Under the pieces are notes generated by a model that searched no databases, was not told the origin of the DNA, and was given only the letters and a program-made list of their open reading frames with translations. Below, in pieces: positions 34,704 to 52,100 of a stretch of DNA of 64,000 nt. The DNA is from Molanna angustata (taxonomy: Eukaryota; Arthropoda; Insecta; Trichoptera; Molannidae), in assembly GCA_963576475.1 (NCBI GenBank), contig OY754980.1, positions 28,633,486 to 28,697,485 on the forward strand, read 5' to 3'. Made by a program: the position numbers and the translations under genes. Every line of letters begins with the position of its first letter. The stretch's first letter is position 1.

Positions 34704-34981
34704 TGAAGTGTTTTTTTTGTGTTATTTGTTGCGAATTCTGCATGTTGCGGTGGTTTCAAATAGTAATTTGTAGGTACTCAATTTTGTTACAATATTATGG
34801 TGATTAATTATCACATAATATTATTTTGTGATTATTGTGAGGTATAATAAGGTACCATATTAATGTTAATAACATTATTGTGAATGCAGTCGGGTAGAAT
34901 AAAATACCACATTATTATTGATACAGTGAATTTGTGTTTGCATGCAATTATAGTTTATAAGTATAAGTTTAAAGTTTTAAA

Positions 34982-35814
34982 ATGGCTGATAACATTAAAG
35001 CAAGGATGTTAATATTTCTAGAATTAGGAATACATATGAATTAAGAGATCTGTGTGAAAAAGGCAATATCGAACGAGATGAAATATTTTTAGCCAGGTGT
35101 CAGAGAGTTGATGAATGGTATAAATTGGTCAATGAATTAAGTGACAGCTTGATTGGAATATATACTGATACAAAATGTGATACAGAGTTGAAAGAGTTGA
35201 GTGAAATAATTCAGAAAAGTGACATTATGTATTTTGAAATAATGAGAATTAAAAATCGTTTATCTAATGGTGTGAAAATAAATGCAACTGATGTATGTAA
35301 TAAAATTCAGAGAGCTCCTATAATAAATTTACCTGTTTTTGATTCCAACGTCGAAAATTGGAATTCGTTTCATGACATGTTTGTGTCATTGATTCATGAT
35401 AATATTGGATATACAGACATAGAAAAATTTCATTATTTGCGAACGTCCATAAAGGGATTTGCATCAACATTTGTTAATTTACCACTGATTAGTGATAATT
35501 ATAATATTGCTTGGAGTACATTGTGTGGACATTATACTAATACAAGATTACAATTTGAATATTACATGAATAAAATGTTTCAATGCAAATCTTTAGTTGG
35601 TGAAAATGTAGGGCAATTAAGCGAATTATATCACACATTTAATGAAAATATATTAGCTCTGTCAAATATGAAATGTGAAAAAATGTTAGATCAGGTATGG
35701 GGATTTATATTTATTAATAAATTGGATGAATCTACACGTCGAATAGTGGAAAGTAGATTAGATATTCAGGAAATTCCTTCAATAAATAGAATATTTGAAA
35801 TAATTCGAAGTCAA

Positions 35815-35817
<3 letters not shown>
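34982..35817 (+). pseudogene. BEL/Pao gag, 5' part, frameshifted
   Basis: An ATG at 34982 opens MADNIKAR and runs into a stop within 21 codons. The long gag frame (YELRDLCEKGNIERDEIFLA, RCQRVDEWYKL, then on to IFEIIRS) is offset by one missing base near 35004-35010. That frame is open to the LINE junction near 35815. The segment FPVFDSNVENWNSFHDMF-like, read here as LPVFDSNVENWNSFHDMF, is the conserved BEL/Pao gag block. Gag would form the particle and bind RNA. Confidence 0.8.
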
Positions 35818-41604
<5,787 letters not shown>

Positions 41605-42069
41605 GAATTTAATACAGTATTAATTAAGATCGAGGCGGTAGTGAATTCCAGACCACTTGTTCCAATGTGTAATGATATTGACAGCGTAGATGCCTTAACG
41701 CCAGCTCACTTTATTATAAGTGAGGTATTGGTTGGTATTCCAGCGTATGACGTCACAGATATTAAATTGAATAGGTTAGATAGATGGCAGATGATCACAA
41801 GAATGTATCAGGATTTTTGGAAACGTTGGAGTGTGGAATACCTCACTTCACTTCAACAGCGTAAAAAGTGGTTCACTTCAGTGCCTAATATACAGGTGGG
41901 AGATTTAGTGTTAGTGAAAGAAGAAAGGTTACATCCTTTACAATGGAAATTGGGAAGAATTGTGGCTACCATGCCAGGAAAGGATAATATTGTACGGGTG
42001 GTAAAAGTTAAGACAAAAGAGGGAATATTTGTTCGACCTGTTGTGAAAATATGTCCCTTAGATGTTTAA
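41605..42069 (+). pseudogene. BEL/Pao pol, integrase C-terminal part after the stop
   Basis: In frame with the preceding segment: EFNTVLIKIEAVVNSRPLVP, then DALTPAHFII, QMITRMYQDFWKRWSVEYL and GDLVLVKEERLHPLQWKLGR. These are the conserved C-terminal blocks of BEL/Pao integrase (NSRPL, LTP.HF, W..EYL, V.V.......W..GR). The native stop is TAA at 42067-42069. The segment has no start of its own. Confidence 0.85.
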
Positions 42070-42407
42070 TAGAAATAGTTAAGAATAATGTTAGTCTTAT
42101 AGTTTTAGTTGGTTATTATAACAATTAAGTTAAATGTGTTTTCGTTATGACAGAAAGGTCTGTCTATTGTTTTCATTGATATAGTCTGTGAACTATCTTT
42201 TTGAATTTTTTTTAATGTGAATTTGTTGTGGATAGTATGTTATTGAATTTTTTTTGTGTGTTTGTAATTTCATGAATTGGACAATGTGGAGTTTTATTTT
42301 GTGATGGCTGCATTAGTGATATGAGTTTGTTAAAAGTAAATTTTGTTTGTGGCCACCGTGATATGTACAATTCGTCAAATTTTGTTTAAAATTTGAGTGG
42401 GCGGTTA

Positions 42408-42666
42408 TGTAGAAGCATATTTCCTTTAAATCCCTTCCATGCCATTGTCCCCTCACCGATGTATGAGAATTGTCACTTGTCAAAATAATTTTGGGTGACA
42501 ATAAGTGTCAAGTGAAATTAACCAGTACAAGTTTGAAGACCACTGCGTGTGGATGTGTGCACAGAACAAATAATCAGTGAACCAGGAGTATAGAAGCATC
42601 GGTGAGATCGTTTATAATACAGTCCACTACCTACCATCTAATACCCATCACCTGATGTTTTCTACA
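42408..42666 (+). repeat. BEL/Pao 3' LTR
   Basis: Identical by eye to the 5' LTR. It is preceded by a purine-rich GAGTGGGCGG that could serve as polypurine tract, and followed by the second ATGTT target copy. The LTR ends 499 bp before the Rab1 start codon, in the same orientation. Confidence 0.95.
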
Positions 42667-42810
42667 ATGTTGGTTGAACATTTAAATCACAAATTTTGAA
42701 AAAAGGCGCTGGAGTGATGGTGATGTATGCTTTTGGAAGAATTGCTCTCTCACAATACTCATTTTTGTCATATCACTGGCTGAATAATATACTAATGACC
42801 GCTACTAACA

Positions 42811-43165
42811 TGACGTCAAGAAATACGAACTTCAACGGAGTGTCTGTTAGAAAGTTATGACAATTTAGTCTGTATAAAAATAATTTTTCTTTTTTACTAT
42901 GAACCTTCAACTTTATTTTGCAAAACAAAATAATTTTACCTTACACAGACCGACATCCGTGACAGCAGTAGAATTGTCTGCCAAGTGGCACTACTGTCTA
43001 CTGTTACGTCAATTTTCGCTGACTGATTGGCTGATTGGTAGGCGGCGGCCATATTCTACGTATAATATTTTAGTAATTCTCGTGGTATTTTTACAAGGCA
43101 AATTAATATAAGCTACCTCTGTAAAGTTCTGTTATAAGTTTTATCAAATCCATAGGAAAAACAAA
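42811..43165 (+). promoter_or_regulatory. Rab1 proximal promoter and 5' UTR region
   Basis: Between the 3' LTR and the Rab1 ATG lie a perfect CRE/ATF palindrome TGACGTCA (42811-42818), a CRE-like TTACGTCA (43004-43011), two inverted CCAAT boxes (ATTGG at 43026 and 43034) and a GGCGGCGGCCAT element (43041-43052). This looks like the TATA-less promoter of a housekeeping gene, with start probably near 43050. bZIP factors of the CREB3/CrebA class control secretory-pathway genes through CRE-like sites; applying that here is inference. Confidence 0.55.
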
Positions 43166-43179
43166 ATGAATCCCGAATA
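43166..43179 (+). CDS. Rab1: Rab1 exon 1 (coding part)
   Basis: ATGAATCCCGAATA|GTGAGT encodes MNPE and two bases of Tyr5. It is only 14 coding bases long. The split Tyr codon is completed by the C that opens exon 2. Confidence 0.9.
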
Positions 43180-46100
43180 GTGAGTACATTTTTCTTTACT
43201 CTGTCGCAAACAAAAACAGGTCTGTCTATTGCTCTTGTCATTTTTTTTAAGTGTTTTCTCAATAACTTATTACGTATCGTTTAGTTCCGTCAAATAGTTT
43301 TTTTCTCAATATTAAAATAGCAGCTGAGCTACTGTGATCATCATAATTGAACGCAATAGACATAATTACATGTTTAGCGAGTGTGCATTCTTTGTGAGTC
43401 ATGATCTATGAACCCCCATACTGCTTTATCAACATAAACGTGTCGTGTTTCTAAAGTATGACTATCTTTTACCTTATATTGTACTTTCAAAGTTGCGTAT
43501 TATCGGTTTATATTAAATATAAAAATTATTGTAAAAATTTTATAGTTATATTAGGATGTTTACCTTAGAAACATTGTTTTCTTGTACATGTAGTTGTTCC
43601 ATGTTGGCATTTTACTCTAAAAAAATCAAAACCTTTTATACATATTCAATTATTATCTTTAGACATGTTCATGTTGACCTGTGATCTTTAAGGCGTTTTA
43701 TTGTTCACATGAGTAATTTCAAACTTGTCAATTTAAGGATAAATATCTTTTAATTATTATTATTCACCAAGTAATTCTTATTGCAATATTTCAAAACGAA
43801 ATATCATTGTTATCTAACGCATACATTATTTTAGCTAGAATATATTATTCAGATTTATAAACAAATGATACCTACCTACTTTTTGTGTGTCTACCATAAT
43901 TATTTTTAGCAAATGAATATGTATTATTGATTAAGAATTTCTGAAATGTCAAAAACAACACCCATTATGATTCATTTTAATGAATTGATTTGTGTATTGT
44001 CAAATAAAATTATACCTACTGTTTGTTATGTAGACAGAATATTGTGAAAATCTGATATTTCAAAACATACTCAAAGCAATAGCATTTAATGTGTTAGTTT
44101 GTGAAGTAATCAATCTTACAATTTTAATCTATATTACTGTACTAATTGGTTTCAAAGAAAATAGATAAATTTAAAGTACAGATAATTTGATATACCTTTT
44201 ACATATTCTACTTATGTTATTTACTTTTACAAATGATGTTGTAAAAAACTAAATTTCGCTTGGCAATAGTAATCAAAAATATTTTTTATTCCTTTATTAA
44301 ATTTAATGTTGTTTCATTCATAATGTGTATTTTATTATATTCATGATGAAATTTATGAATATAATAAAATACACAGTATGAGATTTTAGCAGAGCATTAC
44401 AGAATTGAGCTACCAGCGCCCTTGGAATGATTTTGAATCATTAAATGGCGCTATATAAATTACTTATTATTTTTATTCGACCATTTCATAGTAGGCCATT
44501 TAATTGGATTTGTATTTTGTTTCAAATATCGCCTGTGAGGATGATGGTGTTAACCGTTGAACGTGCTCAGGCTTATATTGTTAAAAACAGTTATGTTAGA
44601 AGTGTATATTTTACTATATTCGTAATATTTTTCTTTTTCATTATATTTGCCCAATTTTAGTTAGGTTACAATTGCTGCAACATAGAAGAGCCGATTTTTT
44701 TAAGAAAATACAATATTTAGTTGCAGATTTATAATGTCGGTCTTTTCTTATGAGACATTTGCCCATGTTTTTTTTCTTGTTTTGTCCGATGAGCAGCCGC
44801 TTCAGGGACGAACAGAACTGCTTAGTTCTACAACGTTTTTTTTAACAGATTTTTAATTATCTCAATAGAGACAAAGTTGGAATATTTATTGTAGGAGAAC
44901 CGGGAAATCAAGGCACCTACAGGGCTTACGACCTGTCATCGGCTGGTTTACGTGATCACTTTATGCGCTTGCGCAACGTTCACCAATTATGCCTTTTTAA
45001 TGAGATCCCTATCAATTCAATTTTGAAAGTTCTATATATTGTAATACTGAAATTCTTTTCGCTTGAAAATAAGGAATTTTTACTACAGCCATCTATGGGT
45101 GAAATTATGAACAACAATCTTATTATTTTTATTTATTTTGTTGGAACGCCATCTATTGAGAGAATTGGTTTTTTGTAAATAATGAAAGCTACAATTCTTA
45201 TATCTGAGGTGACAATGCATTTTTCGCATAGAAGTTGCGCATATGCAATAATAAAAATATTCGATTCTACAACGTTCCCTATGGAGTGGGGTTGGTGACT
45301 GCGTAATTCCTTACTGCCCCAAAGTTTCAGACAGATACCATTGTCCATCATCAAAAATTCCATACACCTTTACAAATAACCTGAGACTTTCCCACATTCA
45401 AGCTCAACCTGTCCTGGAAACGTCCTTCTTAAACTTAATTTTATCAACATTTACACTTGATGATGCACTGTTTTGACTCAATATCTTCATTATTTAGGGT
45501 TCTTACATAGTGGTCAATATACAAATTGAATAACAATGGTGATGTCACACAACCTTGCCAATCTAAGTAACTCTTTATACATTATTTAATGAATAAGCAT
45601 ATGTTATGACATAGTGATTGCCAGTTAACCCATGTATTTTTTCGTATTGCATAAATCACTTGCCTTTTTTCTTTCTCTCGTAACTGGTTCCTATTTACCT
45701 TATTTATAATACTAGTAGATAGTTGGAATTATAGGCAATACCAATTGAAGTTATCTTCCCTTCAAAGGAAACAAAATCATAAATAAATATAGTATATCTT
45801 TTTCCTGTCTGTCAAAAAGATGGGCAATAGGAACTTATTTGACTTATAATAATGTATCTTATAATAATGACATGTTTATTTTTCTCTTTCAGCGATTATT
45901 TATTCAAATTGTTGTTGATTGGTGATTCTGGTGTGGGTAAATCATGCCTGCTCCTGAGGTTTGCCGACGACACATACACGGAGAGCTACATAAGCACAAT
46001 TGGAGTGGACTTCAAAATAAGGACGATAGACCTTGACGGAAAGACCATAAAACTACAGATATGGGACACTGCGGGACAGGAGAGGTTCAGAACCATCACA

Positions 46101-49100
46101 TCATCCTACTATCGAGGGGCACACGGGATCATTGTTGTATATGACTGTACAGATCAGGTAAAATATCATCAGGGTACAATTTGTATTTCCCAACCTTAAC
46201 GTAACTAGCTGCCCTTTATCATTCAATTCGTCAGCTTTTTTGGGTCAGTAATTGTTTTCAGTCTGTTTCTGTGAAACGATAAATATTTATTTTTATTAAA
46301 TACTAGCGAAACCCGGCAATCATTAACTTACCTGTGTGTAATTAAAAAAAATATTATAATTCAGTCCCTTCAGTACCTCCCGTCCTTTCATTTCCTCCCG
46401 TGCCTCCTACCTCCTAATTTCGTCCTGTCTCTTCCATCCCTTCAGGCCCTTTATTATCTTCCGTTTCTTCAGTGCCTCCTAAGTCCCTTCAGTACCTCCC
46501 GTCTCTTCCATCTTTTCAAGGAATAAGTCAAAAGACATTTATGTTCGTATTCCTATGTCGATCACTTTCCATAAATTCCTTTGTGAAATATGAAATATAT
46601 AAAAAAGTATAGTTCAGTGTTCACTTCTGGAGAACCCACGTCGAACTAATAGACGACAATAGAATTGTCGAAATTGTACTTATTATTAATAGTTTGTTTT
46701 TTTAATTTCGTTTAATTGATATGTCTATGAAGCAGGAATACATCCAGAATATTTGTAAATCTTTAAAAATACTTTAAATGTAAGAAGTATAATAATTTCT
46801 TTATTTGATCTTAATATCATCTGGGAATCAATAACCATGTAGACATTCATTATTCAATCAGCGATCTCGGGTCATCGTCCGTATAATAACATAATACATT
46901 TCCGTAGATGCATCTTGCAAATATAATTGAATATCATCTACCAACGAAGCTATTAAATATTATCTTTTTAACGTTTTGTTTACCTTGTGAGTCATTCACT
47001 CGTCATGTCATCCCCTCCCTCTCTTTGTGTTTGTTATTTATCTCTGATTTAATATTCTGATTTGTGGATATTATGATTATTTGTCCAAGGTTGTGTGAGT
47101 TCTGAGTTCAGTGTATATGAAAATTTTCAAATGTATATATTATCTGGTCCTTCGAGCTGGATTCATCGCAATTTAAAAATTCTTTCGCCTCGTCATTATA
47201 AGAAAATTTCATAATCGCTTATATTGGATGAGTTCTTCGTTTTCACTGCATAGGATAATTATTGGTAACCTAACCTAAAGTCTACTTTACTTAACCTAAC
47301 CTAACCTAAAGTCTACTTTACATGGACACTGTTTTCAACGGGTTTCTGGTTCTCGACGGGGTTTTCAACGCGATGGCCAAAAAAATATAATGTGTTCTAT
47401 TTTCAACGCGATTTTCATCCTATTTGGTAAAACAGAAATTTGTAAAATTATTCGCTGTTGTCGTTACCGACGAGTCAACATGGCTGCCGTGATGTATTAT
47501 TTTGTTTATTTGGAAAGTGTCGAAACTTTCGATACACATTTATATTATATTAAACATTTATTATATAATTTTTCCATATACATTTATTTATATTGTATTA
47601 AACATTTGCACATATAATTGTGTAAACTGAGTAAAGTACTGTAAAGCGGTGCTTGGAGTAACCTCTGTTTTGGATGCTGCTTTAAGTGTTGGAAACCGGG
47701 TCGCGTTGAAAATAGTGTCCATGTAGAGTGCACTTAATGTTTTTTTGTTTTGGGTAAAATTAGGTTTACCTATGTTATATTTTGTTAGTGTGGTTTATTT
47801 TAATCTAGCTTGGTGTTGAATATGGGAGCTTGTGCAAACCAATACTTGGTTTTTATGAAACTCCATACAAACTAGAAATGGTGTAGAAATTGGACACTTT
47901 TTACTATTAACGTCTTCCGTGTTGGTGTGATGAAATAAAATTCTGTTACAAAATGAAGAATCTAGATATACTATTCTTCGACCATGTATTGAAAAGAAAA
48001 GTTTCATGTGTTAGCTAAATTATTGCGTGCGACATCTCTACAATGAAGTTCATCTAACGATCATACATACATAGGTCATGGTCTCATATTAATATATACT
48101 AAATCGTTTCCTTATTTTGGAATTACATTATATGTATTAATAACACTATCAAACACACTGATTATGCAGTATCATAGTATTAGAATGTAGGCTGATTCAG
48201 ATAAAATTATTTTTATCTACATATTGAAATACTTGAAACATTTATTAAATTACATATTTTATCAATTGTTAGGTGAAATATTTTACACATTCAAATATTT
48301 CACAAAGACTTTGTGAACATTCGCAGGATGGAATTTGACTTCATGTTTTTTTTTATTCATTAAACCTCTATCAAAAAATGGTAATGTTCAAAATTTACCC
48401 AATTTTTTTTTTATATTATTTCTTGGGTATCTAATATGTAGGTAATATGTTAAATATCAATTAACACACACCCAATAAACAATAACAAGTTGACACTGCA
48501 CTCTGCAGACTTACTACATTGTCTGTCTCTTCTTCTTCTTCTTCAATGGCTCTACAGCCCATATCGAGCCTTGACCTCCAGCAACTTCTTCCTCCAACCT
48601 CTCCTGTCACCTGCTGCAACCCTCCAGTTTGGCACATTCAGAAGCTGGGATGCGTCCCTCCCAATATCATCTTCCCATCGCACATTGTCTGTCTCATAAA
48701 TCCAAATTGAAGGGACCGAATTTAAACATCATTCTAAGATTGGTTTGCACCAAAAACTCCATTTCTCCACTTATCTCTGTTGTCAGCCAGACACTTCATC
48801 TCTCGATAGATGCAACAGGTCACATCACTGAACACCTGGTTCATATAATTATCTCTGGGATGGCTTTTGCCTTCCGTCATTCATTCGTTGATAGTAACGA
48901 GCAGACCTGGATGCCTGATCTTATGGCCTATCCAATTAGATCGTTGTTGGGCAACCCTCTACCTTGTTTCTTTGACTCTGATCAGTATTCAACTCTGATA
49001 GTTCACGTTTCACTGCCTTACAGCAACACACTCCAGACATGAGATTTAACAAAGGAGATTCAAAGATCATAGATTTTTTGTTGAAGGCGACTCTTTGCCC

Positions 49101-52100
49101 GTTGAAACTGCTTATTATCTCTGCCTTTGAGCAGCCATTTTAATATATTATGCTGCTGCCCAGATATACAACTACTGGCATAACTGGCATACATGATAAA
49201 AAGTAAGACTTTCAGTACAATTTTAACAATAAATATGCGATTGTTAAGACAAAATTGCACCATTTTAATTTCAATTCTGGAACGTCACAGCTATGAGCAG
49301 GTTCATAAGGGTTAAATAAAGCTATTTGGTTGTTTCTTCCTGAAGAATATGTCAGTTAGATTATGTATGACTTTTATATATTCCATATTTAGATTACACA
49401 CCCGTGAACTGTTGCTGTAAACAAAGGTCTTGTCCATTATATATTGGCCGGGTGCCAAGTGTGATTAATATAAAAAATAATTTCACTTGAGTCAAAAGTC
49501 TTTCCGACAACTAATGTAATGAATCATAAAACATTTAAACAAAGCTATAAATTTTCACAGAACAGTTTTGAAATTCTTCAGCAAATAACTCGGACTAATG
49601 CTAATAATATTTCTGTTGATACATGTAAGTTTCCACCGTTCAAACTATGCACTATTTCAGTTGGGTTTATGTACTATTTCATGTTATTAGTAGGTGTTGA
49701 CTAATAACCCGAGTATATTGATTTCTTAATTTTCAAACCAATGATGGGGGAACTACATACATGCATAAAATGACCAACAATCATCTTGAATAATGGTTGT
49801 TAGGTGTGCAGAACATATATTTTGGGTTTATAGTTGATTGATAGTTGCGCAAACTGTCCTTCACTAAGCCAACAATTTTCAAAGATGTTTTCCAATACTA
49901 GAGACAACATTGAATACAATTTTTTACATTTAGATACAATACAATTTAAATATATGATACAGGAAATATGTAAAACAATGTGAACGTGAACTGTTTCACT
50001 AGGTTAAAAACCTTTTCTGTAGTAGTTCATGATTTTAGTGTGTGTGTCTCCATCATTGTAAGCTAATGTAAAGTTATTTATTGATTAAAGTTTTGTTTGT
50101 ATTTTTACCCACTTTTTAATTCTTCTTTTAAATGTTGTCTTCAGCCATGAAAATGTGGAACATAATGAAATATTCCATTTTATTTTAATAATAAGATAAT
50201 TATGGTCTCTACCAAGAAGCGATTGTATCAAACATAGAAAATATATTGTCTTGTTTTTTTATGAATATATTCCTCAGTAATAAATTCTTCTGTTTAATTT
50301 GTTTCAGGAATCATTTGGAAATGTGAAACAATGGTTAGAAGAAATTGACCGCTACGCCTGTGATGGAGTCAACAAACTATTGGTAGGAAATAAGAATGAT
50401 CTCACAACGAGAAAAGCTGTCGACTACACAACGGCCAAGGTAAATCTTTTTCTATCATGTTCCTTAAAAGTATTGAAACCCATCGCACTAGTGACCTGCT
50501 AGTGCATAGGATCAGTAATTCAGTGAATGTAGTTTACAATCTTAAACCACAATCATTTACTTAATTCAAGGAATGTATTCTTGTTATTCAATATTTTTTA
50601 AAAATATTGAATCTAGTTTTTGTTATTTATTTCATGAACAAATGAAGCTTCTTTAACTTTGTGATTTTGGTGTAGATTATCTGTACTTTTGCTATTAAAA
50701 ACATTTATGAAAATTATCACATCTTTTTGGATCTATTTGCTAAGTCAACATTGCATACCCCTTGAGCTTAGCATCCACAGAGGCACAGCGGACAGATCGG
50801 ATTTTTGTCTCCTAGCAACTATGTCACTATTGTAGACGATCCAATATGTGCGCATGAATGTGCTGCGTCTGCTGCGCTTACGTTTAGCTAACCCTTATTG
50901 GGAAACAGAGATGTACACCTAACTTTCATGTCATGTCACTGTTGTAGACGATCCAATATGTGCGCATGAATGTGCTGCGTCTGCTGCGCTTAAGTTTAGC
51001 TAACCCTTATTGGGAAACAGAGATGTACACCTAACTCTCATGTCATGTCACTGTTGTAGACGATCCAATATGTGCGCATGAATGTGCTGCGTCTGCTGCG
51101 CTTAAGTTTAGCTAACCCTTATTGGGAAACAGAGATGTACACCTAACTCTCATGTCATGTCACTGTTGTAGACGATCCAATATGTGCGCATGAATGTGCT
51201 GCGTCTGCTGCGCTTAAGTTTAGCTAACCCTTATTGGGAAACAGAGATGTACACCTAACTCCCATGTCATGGATCCCAGGTTCATTCTCTGTTGGTATTC
51301 AGTTTTTTCGCTGTGATTTCTAAAACAACTTTGTTATTTAAAACTTAAATCAATGTATGTTATTGTATCTATTAGTTACCCGAAAAAAATATTTTTGATG
51401 AATATTATGGAAAAAGCAATACAATTAATCACAATGTATTTATAATAAATTTAGTATAATTTTTATTCTAAAAAAAACTACAATTTGACTGTTCATATTT
51501 GTTGACTATCATCGTGTTACTAACAATATTATTAATTACTTAAAATAAGTGAAAAAACTTAATTTTTAACTTTCTTCCACTTATAAATACACTTGACCAC
51601 CGACGCATTTCACTCATAAAATTTATACAATTTATGAAATTAACATTTAGCTCTTTATAGTTGTTTCTAATATTTTTTATTTGTATGCTCTGGTTTTTTA
51701 TAATTGGTTATAATGTCTATAATTAAAAGTAAAACACTTTTATGATTCTACATGACTTTATGCAATAGACCTATTTCACCTTGTTAGGGCATTTTCCGAG
51801 CTTATGCCCTAACAAGGCAAAATAGGCCTATCGCATTAATTAAATTCATGTAGAATCAAAAAAGTGTTTTACTTTTAATTATAGAAATATCATTCTTCCA
51901 AAAAACATTGTCAGATATATAGTTAAAAAGATAATAAATTGGCATTTGTTTAAATTATTTTTACTTTACATTCACTTACTATTTTTTTTTAATAAAAAAT
52001 GGATATGTCCTTGTTAAACAAGTACATATACATCTTCCTACGTTCCCTAAAATAAGCATAAGTGCTTGTGCTATAGGTGAACGAAATCGGTCGAGGCAGG

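Noticed and set aside
49519..49640. Possible extra exon in Rab1 intron 2 (acceptor TTTTCACAG, donor GTAAGT near 49627)
   Set aside because: It is not needed for Rab1, whose exons 2 and 3 join in phase; the frame is short and low in complexity.
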